From Solibacillus sp. FSL W7-1436 (lineage in GTDB: Bacteria; Bacillota; Bacilli; Bacillales_A; Planococcaceae): DNA of 64,000 nt. Of the stretch, positions 9,173 through 18,529 are shown piece by piece. The notes under the pieces were generated by a model. It ran no database searches, was not told the origin of the DNA, and worked only from the letters and a program-made list of their open reading frames with translations. Within the stretch, counting starts at the first letter, position 1. The number at the start of each line of letters is the position of its first letter. The position numbers and the translations under genes were made by a program. The DNA lies in assembly GCF_038007305.1 (NCBI RefSeq), contig NZ_JBBOWV010000001.1:186001-250000 (forward strand). Reading direction: 5' to 3'.

Positions 9173-10066
9173 TTAATGAATGATTCCCGGATCAACAATA
9201 GCGATAAATTTTCTCGTTGTTTTTGAAAGTGAAACATTTTTTAAATGGACAATCCCTAAATTACGCTTAGGAATTGGCTGTTGGAGCTCAATTTCATATA
9301 AAATCTCTCTATCCAAGTATTCGGTCGCAAACTCCTTTGTTACACTTGCGATGCCTAAATTAATTTTTGCAAATTCCAATACTAAATCATGTGAGCCTAA
9401 CTCGAATTCAGGGGAAATCGTATAGCCCTGTTCTTTTAAATAGTTTTCCACATAATTTCGGGAATTTGCCTTTTTTTCTAAAAAAATTAACGGCAGCTTC
9501 ATGAGCATATCTAGCTGAATTGGCTTTTTTGATAAATTTTTATATTTTTGTCCGCACACAAATATATCATGAATTTCCTTACAAGGGATAACTTGAAGCT
9601 GTGGATCTTGAATCGGCAAGTTGCATATACCCAAATCCGCTTCCCCTGATTTAATAAAAGCTAATATTTCATTTGTTGTACCGTTTAAAACCTTTAATTT
9701 AATACCAGGATATTTAATGTGGAATGCCTCTAAATAAGGCAGTAAAAAGTATCTCGAAATCGTATCCCCGACCCCGATGCGTAAAACGCCTGTACGCAGA
9801 TTTTTAAATTCGGCGATTTTTTCTTCACCCGCGTCCAGAATACCAAGAGCGGAGTTGACATATTCGTGTAACAATTTACCTTCTTCTGTTAAGGTTACCC
9901 CTTTTGGTGTTCTGTTAAATAAAACGGTATCAAGTTCTTTCTCAAGTTTTGAAATGGACTGGCTAACAGCCGGCTGCGTCATATATAAAGAAGCTGCTGC
10001 CTTCGAAAAACTTTTGCTTCGACTTACTTCATTGAAAATGCGATAAACTTCCAACTTTATTATCAT
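9173..10066 (-). CDS. LysR family transcriptional regulator
   Basis: A 297-residue LysR-type regulator. The winged helix-turn-helix is at residues about 5-60 ([27 protein letters not shown]). The periplasmic-binding-protein-like co-inducer domain starts near residue 90 ([22 protein letters not shown]). It resembles the CysL/YwfK branch. It diverges from the CofE-like gene, with about 150 bp of AT-rich sequence between, the usual layout of a LysR regulator and its target. The effector is unknown. ATG follows GGGGA. Confidence 0.92.
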   Translation of the reverse strand: MIIKLEVYRIFNEVSRSKSFSKAAASLYMTQPAVSQSISKLEKELDTVLFNRTPKGVTLTEEGKLLHEYVNSALGILDAGEEKIAEFKNLRTGVLRIGVGDTISRYFLLPYLEAFHIKYPGIKLKVLNGTTNEILAFIKSGEADLGICNLPIQDPQLQVIPCKEIHDIFVCGQKYKNLSKKPIQLDMLMKLPLIFLEKKANSRNYVENYLKEQGYTISPEFELGSHDLVLEFAKINLGIASVTKEFATEYLDREILYEIELQQPIPKRNLGIVHLKNVSLSKTTRKFIAIVDPGIIH

Positions 10067-10218
10067 ATAATCCCCACTTATATCTGATATTAGAATTATT
10101 AATTTTACTTATATCACATGAACAGGTTATAGTAAACATTGTGAGATTACTTATGTTTTGCTTAAAAGTAAGCAAAAGCAATTAAAATATAACTTAGAGC
10201 TTTGAAGGAGAGATTATT

Positions 10219-11409
10219 TTGGAACGTGTAGTAGGAACAGTTGTACGAGGTCTTCGTGGCCCGATTATTAATGAAGGGGACGATATTGTTCAAATCGTTG
10301 TGGATACAGCGTTAAATGCTGCAAAGACAGAGGGCTTTGCAATTGAAGATCGAGATATAGTGACAGTGACAGAATCTGTTGTTGCACGTGCACAAGGTAA
10401 TTACGCCAAAATTACAGATATCGCATCTGATGTAAAAGCAAAATTCGGTGATGACACTGTAGGTGTGATTTTCCCGATTCTTTCGCGTAACCGCTTCTCG
10501 AATATTTTAAAAGGAATTGCAGCAGGTACAAAGAAAATTGTCCTTATGCTAAGCTATCCATCTGATGAAGTGGGCAACCATTTAGTATCATTGGATGAAC
10601 TTGATGAAAAAGGTATCAACCCATGGACTGATGTATTGACAGAGGCTGAATTCCGTGGTCATTTCGGTTTTAACAAACATACATTTACAGGTGTGGACTA
10701 CATCGAATATTATAAAGAATTAATCGTTGAACAAGGTGCGGAAGTTGAAGTCATCTTCTCGAACAATGCAAAAACGATTTTAGATTATACGAAAAGCATT
10801 TTAACTTGTGATATTCACTCTCGCTTCCGTACAAAACGGATTTTAAAAGCTGCGGGCGCTGAAAAAATTTATGGTCTTGACAATATTTTAGCTGAATCTG
10901 TAAACGGATCTGGCTTTAACTCTAAATACGGATTACTTGGATCAAATAAATCGACAGAAGATGGAGTGAAATTATTCCCTGACAACTGTCAACCAATCGT
11001 AGATGACATCCAGGCTAAAATTTTAGCAGCTACAGGGAAACTTGTAGAAGTTATGATTTACGGTGACGGGGCATTTAAAGATCCAGTAGGCCAAATTTGG
11101 GAGCTAGCTGACCCTGTTGTATCACCTGCCTATACACCAGGTCTTGATGGTACTCCAAACGAAATTAAGTTGAAGTACTTAGCGGATAATGATTTCTCTA
11201 ACCTGCATGGTGAAGAACTGAAAGAAGCAATCAAAGAATATATCAATAACAAAGAAGAAGATTTAACTGGTAATATGGCTGCGCAAGGTACAACGCCTCG
11301 TAAGCTGACAGATTTAATCGGTTCATTATCTGACTTAACTTCCGGTTCAGGCGATAAAGGAACACCAATGATCTACATCCAAGGCTATTTCGATAACTAT
11401 ACAAAATAA
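10219..11409 (+). CDS. CofE-like coenzyme F420-0:L-glutamate ligase family protein
   Basis: A 396-residue protein of the CofE family (F420-0 gamma-glutamyl ligase). The family N-terminus is visible (VRGLRGPIINEGDDI, then DRDIVTVTESVVARAQG), as is GLDNILAESVNGSG further on. It is longer than archaeal CofE (about 250 residues), with a C-terminal part of unknown function. It starts with TTG 10219-10221 after GGAG. Bacillales are not known to make F420, and no other F420 gene is present here, so the real substrate is probably different: an ATP/GTP-dependent amide ligation on another acceptor is a guess. The divergent LysR gene probably controls it. It ends at a strong terminator. Confidence 0.8.
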   Translation: MERVVGTVVRGLRGPIINEGDDIVQIVVDTALNAAKTEGFAIEDRDIVTVTESVVARAQGNYAKITDIASDVKAKFGDDTVGVIFPILSRNRFSNILKGIAAGTKKIVLMLSYPSDEVGNHLVSLDELDEKGINPWTDVLTEAEFRGHFGFNKHTFTGVDYIEYYKELIVEQGAEVEVIFSNNAKTILDYTKSILTCDIHSRFRTKRILKAAGAEKIYGLDNILAESVNGSGFNSKYGLLGSNKSTEDGVKLFPDNCQPIVDDIQAKILAATGKLVEVMIYGDGAFKDPVGQIWELADPVVSPAYTPGLDGTPNEIKLKYLADNDFSNLHGEELKEAIKEYINNKEEDLTGNMAAQGTTPRKLTDLIGSLSDLTSGSGDKGTPMIYIQGYFDNYTK

Positions 11410-11410
11410 A

Positions 11411-11454
11411 AAACAGACTCAATTCCCCTTAACGGGAGTTGAGTCTGTTTTTTG
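11411..11454 (+). terminator. Terminator of the CofE-like gene
   Basis: The stem ACAGACTCAA/TTGAGTCTGT, with an extra CCC/GGG pairing in the loop, is followed by six T directly after the stop codon. Confidence 0.9.
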
Positions 11455-11462
11455 ATTTAGAT

Positions 11463-11500
11463 GAAAAAATAAAACGGTGCAAATTTTAAATTTGCACCGT
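11463..11500 (-). terminator. Terminator of the opuA operon
   Basis: The palindrome CGGTGCAAATTT/AAATTTGCACCG (11475-11499) is followed on the minus strand by TTTTATTTTTT, 31 bases after the opuAC stop. Confidence 0.85.
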
Positions 11501-11530
11501 TACTTAATTTACGTTATAGACTGTACTGAT

Positions 11531-12418
11531 TTACTTCTCAATACCTTCTGTCCATTTGTTCACTACGTCTTGGTTTTCTTCAACCCATTGTTTTGCTGCT
11601 TCTTCAGGTTTTGTTCCTGAGTAGATGTTCAGCATCACTTCTTCGATATCTTCAGTTGTCCATTCAAAGGCATCTAAAATCTTGAATGCATCAGGTGACT
11701 CCTGTTCTAAGTCTTGACGTACAAATGTGTGAATACTTTCTTCTCCGCCAAATACTCCTTCAGGATCTTCTAAATACTTCAAATCATAGTTGGCAAATTT
11801 CCAGTGTGGGCTCCAGCCTGTCACAACGATATCTTCTTCATTTTTAATTGCCTGTTCTAAAGCTACAGTCATCGCACCTGATGAAGATGGTTGTAACGAC
11901 CAAGATTCCAGATTCGGATATGTTTCAAGTGCTCTTTCAGCAGCCGCAACAACACCTGCACCTGCTTCAATACCTGTAATTGTCGATGCTGCCTCTGTAG
12001 ATAAATCAGCGATTGATGTTGCTTCCATATAACTTGGTACAACTAATCCGATTTTCGCACCTTTTAGGTTTGGTCCCAAATCTTCTAGATCTGAACCGTA
12101 TTTTTCATATTGTGACGCATGTGTAGCAGGTAACCAGCCAGATACCATCGCATCCGCTTCACCTTTAGAAACTGCTTCCCACATGATGGCATTGTCCAAT
12201 GGTGTAATGTCAACTTTATAGCCGACACTTTCCAGTACTTCTGCCACTACATACGTAGAAGCAACCTCTGAATCCCATTCTACATAGGCTAATTCAATTG
12301 AACCTAAATCTTCTGATGATGACGTTTCTTTTTTCTCTGTTGTGTCATCTCCACACGCTGCTAATAATAGCGCTGCACTCATTGCTGTAGCTGCAGGCAT
12401 CCATTTCATTTTTTTCAT
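11531..12418 (-). CDS. opuAC: Glycine betaine/proline ABC transporter, substrate-binding lipoprotein
   Basis: A 295-residue solute-binding lipoprotein. The signal peptide ends in the lipobox LLAAC, so the mature protein is anchored outside the membrane. The OpuAC fold is supported by ELAYVEWDSEVASTYVVAEVLE, the aromatic VSGWLPATH, the region around GWSPHWKFA, and the DPEGVFGG loop; Trp residues of this kind form the aromatic cage for quaternary amines. The ATG at 12418 comes one base after the opuAB stop and follows GGGGGAAA within opuAB, so translation is coupled. It is the last gene of the operon. At about 300 residues it is longer than B. subtilis OpuAC. Confidence 0.95.
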   Translation of the reverse strand: MKKMKWMPAATAMSAALLLAACGDDTTEKKETSSSEDLGSIELAYVEWDSEVASTYVVAEVLESVGYKVDITPLDNAIMWEAVSKGEADAMVSGWLPATHASQYEKYGSDLEDLGPNLKGAKIGLVVPSYMEATSIADLSTEAASTITGIEAGAGVVAAAERALETYPNLESWSLQPSSSGAMTVALEQAIKNEEDIVVTGWSPHWKFANYDLKYLEDPEGVFGGEESIHTFVRQDLEQESPDAFKILDAFEWTTEDIEEVMLNIYSGTKPEEAAKQWVEENQDVVNKWTEGIEK

Positions 12419-12419
12419 T

Positions 12420-13283
12420 TTACTTTCCCCCATTTGATTTTTGCTTATTTAAACTTTGTGTTAGGCGGTCTACAATAATCGCGAAGATTACTAGACTGAT
12501 CCCAGCAACAAAACCATTACCGATTTGCGCTCGTTGTAGAGCCGATAATACTTCACGACCTAAACCTGGCGCACCAATCATCGATGCAATAACAACCATC
12601 GATAGTGATAATAGTACAGTTTGGTTAATACCGGCCATAATTGTAGATCTTGAAAGTGGCAGTTCTACTTTCACTAATTTTTGAGTGAATGTACTACCAT
12701 AAGAATCCGCTGCTTCGATTAAATGCGTCGGAACTTGACGGATACCTAGATTTGTAAAACGTACAGTTGGTGGTAATGCGAAGATTACTGAGGCAAATAC
12801 ACCTGGTACGACACCAATTCCGAAAAACGCAACAGCCGGAATTAAATAAACGAATCCAGGCATTGTTTGCATAAAGTCTAAAATTGGTTTTAAAATTTCT
12901 TCTACTACTTTTGATTTCGACATCAGAATGCCAAGTGGTATACCGATTACAATCGCGATTAAACTAGAAAACAGCACGAGTGTAAATGTATTCATAAGCT
13001 GATTCCATAAGCCCTGGTTTAATATGAACAGTAAACCAATGATAGAAAAGATGGCTAAGCCGAATTTTTTGCCTGTAGCGAAAAATGCCAACACGGCAAT
13101 GATTAAAATAAATACATACGGCGGAATAGCTGTTAATCCGGATGTAACAAGGTCCATCAAATCTTCACCGTTGCTTTGAATGAAACGGAATTGGGCTGAA
13201 AAAGTATCTGTTACAATATCCATTAAATCTTCTACTTTTTCTGCGACTGGTAATGGCGTTGCCAGATTTAAAATTTTACTCAT
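12420..13283 (-). CDS. opuAB: Glycine betaine/proline ABC transporter permease
   Basis: A 287-residue permease with about seven membrane segments. The binding-protein-dependent transport signature ([21 protein letters not shown]) is present, as is the ProW/OpuAB core [18 protein letters not shown] and the [12 protein letters not shown] loop. It overlaps opuAA by 8 bases (13276-13283) and is followed directly by opuAC. GGAGGTG precedes the ATG. It forms the membrane channel for osmoprotectant uptake. Confidence 0.96.
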   Translation of the reverse strand: MSKILNLATPLPVAEKVEDLMDIVTDTFSAQFRFIQSNGEDLMDLVTSGLTAIPPYVFILIIAVLAFFATGKKFGLAIFSIIGLLFILNQGLWNQLMNTFTLVLFSSLIAIVIGIPLGILMSKSKVVEEILKPILDFMQTMPGFVYLIPAVAFFGIGVVPGVFASVIFALPPTVRFTNLGIRQVPTHLIEAADSYGSTFTQKLVKVELPLSRSTIMAGINQTVLLSLSMVVIASMIGAPGLGREVLSALQRAQIGNGFVAGISLVIFAIIVDRLTQSLNKQKSNGGK

Positions 13284-14475
13284 TGTCTACACCTCCGTTT
13301 TTTTCAGAGGCTAACGACTCTAAAACAACTCCACGGATTAGTACTCCGCGCAGTTTCCCTTCTTCGACAACAGCAACTGGTGTTGGAGAATCGGAAATAA
13401 CCGATAAAATGTCCTGGATCACTGTTGATGGTTCAACAATCGGCATATCATTGCGTAAGATTGTCTGCAGTGACTTTTCGCCGGATTGCGCAAGCTCCAG
13501 TGCATCATTTGCAGTAATATAGCCTAAATATTTGCGGGCTTTATCCACTGCGAGCAGAACACTTACTTTATCTTCTCTCATACGCTGCAGCGCAACTTTC
13601 GGTCCCTCATGATCAATTTGAATTGTCATTGGACGAATCATCGCATTTTCCGCAGTCAATACTTTCGAACGATCTACATCTTCCAGGAATGAACGGACAT
13701 ACTCATTTGCAGGGTTAGTCAATATTTCTTCCCCTGTTCCTACTTGCATGATCTTTCCATCTTTCATAATGGCAATACGGTCACCAATACGAAGTGCTTC
13801 ATTTAAATCATGTGTAATAAAGACAATTGTTTTTTGTAAATTAGCTTGTAACTCCAATAGCTCATCTTGCATCTCTTTACGAATGAGCGGATCAAGAGCA
13901 GAAAAAGCTTCATCCATTAATATGATTTCTGTATCATTTGCCAACGCTCGTGCAAGTCCTACACGCTGCTGCATACCACCTGATAATTGATCTGGATACT
14001 GGTCTTTATAGGAGAGCAACCCTGCATTCTGTAAAGCCTTTTCTGCTTTTAATCGTCTTTCCTCTTTCGGAACGCCTCTGACTTCCAGGCCATACTCTGC
14101 ATTTTGTAAAATGGTACGTTGCGGGAATAATGCGAAGTTTTGAAACACCATGCTCATTTTTTCCCTGCGAACTAGCTGCAGGCTCTTTTTATTGAGCTTT
14201 GTAATATTTTGGTCATCTATATAAATATCACCACTCGTTGGTTGAATGAGACGATTGAGTAAACGAATTAATGTCGACTTCCCACTTCCTGAAAGCCCCA
14301 TAATTACGAAAATCTCACCTTCTTCAATTGTCAAACTAGCTTCATATACACCTACAGTAGCATTTGTTTCTTTTAAAATCTGTTCTTTGGATTTCTCTTG
14401 CTTCACGAGCTTTAATGCCTGTGATGTATTTTTTCCAAATACTTTAGTGACTCGGTCTATTTTAATTTTCCCCAT
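13276..14475 (-). CDS. opuAA: Glycine betaine/proline ABC transporter ATP-binding protein with tandem CBS domains
   Basis: A 399-residue ATPase of the OpuAA/ProV group. Walker A is GLSGSGKST, the signature is [15 protein letters not shown], and Walker B is [13 protein letters not shown]. Two CBS domains follow from about residue 260 to 385 ([15 protein letters not shown] and [13 protein letters not shown]), which in OpuA sense ionic strength or nucleotides. It is the first gene of opuAA-AB-AC. Its promoter region carries paired inverted repeats (14508-14575) next to a BusR-type regulator gene, which suggests osmotic or c-di-AMP control. Confidence 0.96.
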   Translation of the reverse strand: MGKIKIDRVTKVFGKNTSQALKLVKQEKSKEQILKETNATVGVYEASLTIEEGEIFVIMGLSGSGKSTLIRLLNRLIQPTSGDIYIDDQNITKLNKKSLQLVRREKMSMVFQNFALFPQRTILQNAEYGLEVRGVPKEERRLKAEKALQNAGLLSYKDQYPDQLSGGMQQRVGLARALANDTEIILMDEAFSALDPLIRKEMQDELLELQANLQKTIVFITHDLNEALRIGDRIAIMKDGKIMQVGTGEEILTNPANEYVRSFLEDVDRSKVLTAENAMIRPMTIQIDHEGPKVALQRMREDKVSVLLAVDKARKYLGYITANDALELAQSGEKSLQTILRNDMPIVEPSTVIQDILSVISDSPTPVAVVEEGKLRGVLIRGVVLESLASEKNGGVDNE

Positions 14476-14507
14476 AATCCACTTCCTAATATAATTGATT
14501 TCACGCT

Positions 14508-14575
14508 AGTAACAACTTTATATTTATCTCGGGTTGTTAAAAGCAACAACTTTTATATTAATAGACGTTGTTACT
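14508..14575. promoter_or_regulatory. opuAA promoter with two AACAAC-N16-GTTGTT operators
   Basis: Two perfect copies of AACAAC-N16-GTTGTT are present: 14511-14516 with 14533-14538, and 14545-14550 with 14567-14572. The period is 34 bp. The outer arms extend to AGTAACAAC and GTTGTTACT. A minus-strand promoter, TTGCTT (14546-14541), 18 bases, TATAAA (14522-14517), lies among them. Long-spaced inverted repeats are how BusR tetramers bind in streptococci and lactococci, and the BusR-like gene lies directly upstream. Confidence 0.65.
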
Positions 14576-14635
14576 ATTGTCAAATGAGAATCGCTTTTTT
14601 TGCACCTGCATCTAGAAATAAAGTCCCTTAAACAG

Positions 14636-14671
14636 AAAAAACTACTCCCGAAATACAATGTTGGAGTAGTT
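14636..14671 (-). terminator. Terminator of the BusR-like gene
   Basis: On the minus strand the stem AACTACTCC/GGGAGTAGTT, with a loop of about 13 bases, is followed by TTTTTT. It separates the regulator from the opuA promoter. Confidence 0.8.
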
Positions 14672-14701
14672 TGTTTTTGTTATAAATTTGATGACCTTTA
14701 T

Positions 14702-15352
14702 CTATTCTGATTGAAAGTTGTTACTTTCCAGCTGTAAAAAGTGTTTAACATTGGAATAGCACTCTTCTTTTCCGATGAAAAATAATGTATCCCCGGCAGA
14801 TAGTGTTGCGTATGGACCAGGGGAAACAATCAGTTCATGATCTTTTTTTATTCCAATTATTGTGGCACCCGTTTCCTGCCAGAAATTAATTTCGCCTACA
14901 TTTTTCGATAGGAATGGACAATTTTCAGTAATATCGATTTGAAAAGGTACAAACGGATTTATCGATTGATAGCGGCTAGTCCTGTTGACCATTTCTACTA
15001 ATGTATCCTGGAAATGATGCAACTCATCAATTTGGCGTTCAATACTGTCGGTTAACTGTTTTTGTAAATCTCTTATAGACTTAACGCCTGTTAACCGCTG
15101 AATGTATTTAGCCGCATTTTCATAGGAAACGATGACAACACCGCTTCCCTTTGTTGCTTCTACAATATTTAAATCCTGCAGAACGGCAATCGCTCTTCTC
15201 GCGGTTTCCGATGAAACACTGTATTGAGATGCCAGCGATGAACGGGCGTAAATCTTTTCACCGACCACATATTTTTTTTCGACAATTTTAGCGGCAATAT
15301 CTTCTGCTATTACTTGATATTTAGGCTGCTTAATTTGGATTTTCTTCTCCAT
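14702..15352 (-). CDS. GntR-RCK_C regulator, BusR type (putative c-di-AMP sensor)
   Basis: A 216-residue two-domain regulator. A GntR winged helix is at residues about 10-75 (YQVIAEDIAAKIVEKKYVVG, SVSSETARRAIAVLQ, KGSGVVIV), then a helical linker (about 80-125), then an RCK_C/TrkA_C domain (CPFLSKNVGEINFWQETGA, ELIVSPGPYATLSAGDTLFFIG). This architecture is that of BusR, which binds c-di-AMP through RCK_C and represses the betaine transporter busA/opuA in streptococci and lactococci. Here it also sits directly upstream of opuA. The ATG at 15352 after AAAGGAG is preferred to a GTG 9 bases upstream. The ligand is inferred, not shown. Confidence 0.85.
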   Translation of the reverse strand: MEKKIQIKQPKYQVIAEDIAAKIVEKKYVVGEKIYARSSLASQYSVSSETARRAIAVLQDLNIVEATKGSGVVIVSYENAAKYIQRLTGVKSIRDLQKQLTDSIERQIDELHHFQDTLVEMVNRTSRYQSINPFVPFQIDITENCPFLSKNVGEINFWQETGATIIGIKKDHELIVSPGPYATLSAGDTLFFIGKEECYSNVKHFLQLESNNFQSE

Positions 15353-15681
15353 TATTTGCACTCCTTTGTGCTGTGTTCATTATGCATAAGCAAAATTCCT
15401 ATATTTATACTATATCGCATTATATACCTTTTTATAAAAACAACAAATAGTTCGCCGATTTCGAATATATTTTTCATAATATATCTTTTAATAAATTGGA
15501 TTAAATACAGGTAAATTTTCTGTTAAATACTAACAATAACATTATTAACTATTTTATTCGATTTATTTCTTCATTTTTCGACAAAGTTAACACTTCAGCA
15601 CTTCAACTCAATAAACTTGTTTATTATTCTGAAAAATAATGATAAAATTTTGATTATTGTAAATTAGAAAAAGGTGTATCA
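15353..15681. other. AT-rich intergenic region between the divergent BusR-like and permease genes
   Basis: This 329-base, strongly AT-rich stretch holds the promoters of both divergent genes. A weak candidate for the permease is TTGTTT (15617-15622), 18 bases, GATAAA (15641-15646). I see no coding frame, no riboswitch and no clear copy of the AACAAC-N16-GTTGTT operator. Confidence 0.4.
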
Positions 15682-17076
15682 ATGAAAAAAATATTTAGAA
15701 AAAAAACAATCAGTGACCTTTTACTTAAAAGCGGTAACATGCAGCTGCCGAAAACAATTGGTCCTTTTGATTTGATTATGTTAGGTGTAGGTGCCATTGT
15801 CGGTACAGGCATTTTTATTTTACCTGGGACAGTTTCCGCTCTCCATGCAGGCCCGGGGATTATCTTTTCCTTTACGATTGCTGCAGTCGTCTGTGCATTA
15901 GCCGCACTATGTTACTCTGAATTTTCTTCTACTGTACCCGTTGCAGGTAGTGCCTATTCATATAGCTATATTGTTTTTGGTGAAATCATTGCATGGCTTG
16001 TCGGATGGGCATTATTATTGGAATACGGACTCGCAACTGCTGCCGTTGCAACAGGCTGGTCCGGGTATTTCGTTTCGCTTCTGGATGGTTTGAGTATCCA
16101 TCTACCGGTCGCATTGACAGGGGCATTCAGTCCTGAAAACGGTACTTATATTAACTTGCCCGCAATCTGTATTATATTCGCTATAGGTGCTTTACTGTCA
16201 TTAGGAATGAAAGAATCGACACGTTTTAATGCGTTATTGGTCGCGATTAAACTTGGTGTTATTTTATTATTTATTGCAGTTGGTATATTTTACGTGAAAC
16301 CTGAAAACTGGACACCTTTCCTGCCATTTGGAATGAGTGGTGTATTTACTGGTGCCGCGCTCGTATTTTTTGCCTACTTAGGATTTGATGCCGTATCTTC
16401 TGCTGCCGCGGAAGTAAAAAATCCCCAGCGGAATATGCCAATCGGGATTATTGGTTCCCTGCTCGTCTGTACCTTATTGTATGTTGTCGTTTCACTTATA
16501 CTGACAGGGATTGTACCATATACAGACCTGAATGTAACCGACCCGGTATCTTACGCAATGCAAGTGATCGATCAGGAATGGGCAGCGGGAATCATATCGC
16601 TCGGTGCTGTCATTGGCATGATGACCGTTATATTAGTCATGATGTACGGAGGGACACGTTTACTGATGGCGTTTGCCCGTGATGGCTTAATGCCAAAAAT
16701 GCTGGCTCAATTAAGTGAAAAACGTAAAATGCCTGTTAAAAACACATGGCTGTTTACCGTGATAATTTCATTTTTTGCAGGTTTTATTCCATTGGATTTA
16801 TTGGCTGAACTTGTAAATATGGGTACATTGGTTGCATTTATTTTTGTTTCTGCCGGCATTTTATATTTGCGGAAAAATAAAGACTTGCCGCAAGATCGAT
16901 TTAAAGTACCTTTTTATCCTGTTTTACCAATCTTATCATTTATTTTATGTATTTTTCTCATCACACAACTTTCCTTAAACACATGGATTGCATGCGGTAT
17001 TTGGTTTATTATCGGGATAATCGTTTATTTCACATATGGAAAAAAACATTCTACGCTAAATTCTAAAACTGAATAA
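15682..17076 (+). CDS. APC-superfamily amino acid permease (CAT/YfnA type)
   Basis: A 464-residue permease with about 12 membrane segments. The APC motif in the first helix (FDLIMLGVGAIVGTGIFILPG) and the conserved ALCYSEFSSTVPVAGSAYSY are clear, as is FFAYLGFDAVSSAAAEVKNP in the middle. It belongs to the cationic-amino-acid-transporter-like branch represented in B. subtilis by YfnA and YhdG; the substrate is not determinable. It lacks the extra C-terminal helices of eukaryotic CAT proteins. It is monocistronic with its own terminator. Confidence 0.93.
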   Translation: MKKIFRKKTISDLLLKSGNMQLPKTIGPFDLIMLGVGAIVGTGIFILPGTVSALHAGPGIIFSFTIAAVVCALAALCYSEFSSTVPVAGSAYSYSYIVFGEIIAWLVGWALLLEYGLATAAVATGWSGYFVSLLDGLSIHLPVALTGAFSPENGTYINLPAICIIFAIGALLSLGMKESTRFNALLVAIKLGVILLFIAVGIFYVKPENWTPFLPFGMSGVFTGAALVFFAYLGFDAVSSAAAEVKNPQRNMPIGIIGSLLVCTLLYVVVSLILTGIVPYTDLNVTDPVSYAMQVIDQEWAAGIISLGAVIGMMTVILVMMYGGTRLLMAFARDGLMPKMLAQLSEKRKMPVKNTWLFTVIISFFAGFIPLDLLAELVNMGTLVAFIFVSAGILYLRKNKDLPQDRFKVPFYPVLPILSFILCIFLITQLSLNTWIACGIWFIIGIIVYFTYGKKHSTLNSKTE

Positions 17077-17099
17077 AACAGCAGATCAATTTAAAAAAA

Positions 17100-17143
17100 G
17101 CACAGCAAATTACAGAAACTAATTTGCTGTGCTTATACTTTTT
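17100..17143 (+). terminator. Terminator of the amino acid permease gene
   Basis: A perfect 13-bp stem GCACAGCAAATTA/TAATTTGCTGTGC with a 7-base loop is followed by a T-rich tract ending in TTTTT. Confidence 0.85.
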
Positions 17144-17283
17144 ACCGTAATCCTCCTCCGAATATGTGAAACGCTTTGTTTAAATTTTCTGACCTTATTA
17201 AATTGTTTGTTTTTGAACCTTTTACAGATGCCAACTAGTTGCTAATATGAGAGTTAATTTCAAGCAAGGGAGCGTCTATTATT

Positions 17284-17823
17284 ATGGAATCATCAAGATC
17301 AATCACTTCTTCATCAGAAAAAACAAAAGACTTAATTATTACAAGCCTACTTATTTCACTCGTATTCGTAGCCACATTTTTCATCAATATCCGTTTGCCG
17401 ATTGCTGCAAATGGGGGGCTTGTTCATTTAGGTTCAGCCATGCTTTTTATTATCTCAATTTTATTTGGGCCAAAGAAAGGCGCAATGGCCGGAGCATTCG
17501 GTATGGCACTGTTTGATATTTTATCCGGCTGGACATTGTGGGCACCATTTACATTCATTACACGTGGTCTGCAGGGGTATATAGTAGGTAAAATTGCCAC
17601 AATGAACGGAAAAAATGGTGGTAATATTTTTTATAACTTTGGAGCTATCATTATCTCGATTCCATTTATGCTTGGCGGTTATTATATTTGTGAACGTGTT
17701 CTCTATGGAAACTGGGTCATTCCGCTTGCATCGATTCCAGGAAATCTCGTTCAAAATGCAGTAGGTCTTCTCATTGCACTCCCTGTATGTATCGCTTTGA
17801 AAAAACTGCCTCTTTTCAAATAA
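17284..17823 (+). CDS. ECF transporter substrate-binding (S) component
   Basis: A 179-residue membrane protein with about five or six helices, of the ECF-type S-component family (PF07155-like). Diagnostic stretches are INIRLPIAANGGLVHLGSAM and LFGPKKGAMAGAFGMALFDI, then the WAPFTFITRGLQGYIVGKI segment. It would capture a vitamin or vitamin precursor and use a shared EcfA-EcfA'-EcfT module encoded elsewhere. No known riboswitch is recognisable in the 140 bases upstream, so the ligand stays open. GGGAG lies 11 bases before the ATG, rather far. It is monocistronic. Confidence 0.85.
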   Translation: MESSRSITSSSEKTKDLIITSLLISLVFVATFFINIRLPIAANGGLVHLGSAMLFIISILFGPKKGAMAGAFGMALFDILSGWTLWAPFTFITRGLQGYIVGKIATMNGKNGGNIFYNFGAIIISIPFMLGGYYICERVLYGNWVIPLASIPGNLVQNAVGLLIALPVCIALKKLPLFK

Positions 17824-17827
17824 AAAA

Positions 17828-17860
17828 ATTGGTTAGCGCTCAATTGTCGCTAACCAATCT
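17828..17860. terminator. Bidirectional terminator between the ECF S gene and the isochorismatase gene
   Basis: The 10-bp stem TTGGTTAGCG/CGCTAACCAA has a 9-base loop, with a T-rich run on the plus strand and T7 on the minus strand. Confidence 0.9.
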
Positions 17861-17863
17861 ATT

Positions 17864-18403
17864 TTATTTTACTAGCTTGCTGATTGCTTTGAATGTATCG
17901 CCTTTTGCTACTTGCTGCATTTCGAATAATGCCATTTCCACACTTGTTACATGAGCACCAAGCTGCACCATTTTCTGGATGCCTACTTCTCGGTTACTTG
18001 CTGTTCTTGAAGACACACAGTCCGCCAGCACTTCGACTTCATAACCGTTTTCCAGTAATTGAGCTGCTGTTTGATATACACAAATATGCGCCTCAATACC
18101 GGCCAATAAAACCTTCTTGCGTCCTGTTTGCTGTAATGCCTCTACAAATTCTTCAGTATCGTAAGCACTGAATGTAATTTTTTCAATCGGTTTTTCATCT
18201 GTTAAATGCTCGGCAACTCGCTCATCTGTCGGTCCAAGGCCTTTTGGATATTGTTCAAGCCATAAAATAGGTAGATCCAATAATTTTGCCCCTTGTACCA
18301 TTGTTGCGATATTACCTACAACAAGTGCGCTTTCCTCAACAACTTGCGCCAATTTCCCCTGAATATCAATCAGTACTAATACTGCTTCTTCTTTTTTTAA
18401 CAT
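17864..18403 (-). CDS. Isochorismatase-family hydrolase
   Basis: A 179-residue cysteine hydrolase of the isochorismatase/YcaC group. The Asp of the catalytic triad is in VLVLIDIQGK (residue 13), and the nucleophilic Cys is in LLAGIEAHICVYQTA, with the family cis-peptide region just before it. It lacks an aryl-carrier domain, so it is a stand-alone enzyme. Substrates in this family range from isochorismate to nicotinamide and ureas; none can be assigned. The ATG at 18403 follows GGGGAGG; the eight extra upstream codons are rejected. Confidence 0.9.
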   Translation of the reverse strand: MLKKEEAVLVLIDIQGKLAQVVEESALVVGNIATMVQGAKLLDLPILWLEQYPKGLGPTDERVAEHLTDEKPIEKITFSAYDTEEFVEALQQTGRKKVLLAGIEAHICVYQTAAQLLENGYEVEVLADCVSSRTASNREVGIQKMVQLGAHVTSVEMALFEMQQVAKGDTFKAISKLVK

Positions 18404-18477
18404 GATTATACCTCCCCTAAGTTGCATTCTTCTCTATTATACTGAACTTTCCCACTAAATGAATAGTAGATCCTCCA

Positions 18478-18506
18478 TTGAAACGAAATGCATGACACTG
18501 TATAGT
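18478..18506 (+). promoter_or_regulatory. SigA-type promoter of the 18530 membrane protein gene
   Basis: TTGAAA (18478-18483), a 17-base spacer and TATAGT (18501-18506) lie 23 bases before the ATG. Confidence 0.65.
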
Positions 18507-18529
18507 GAAAAGAGAAATGGAGGATTTAC

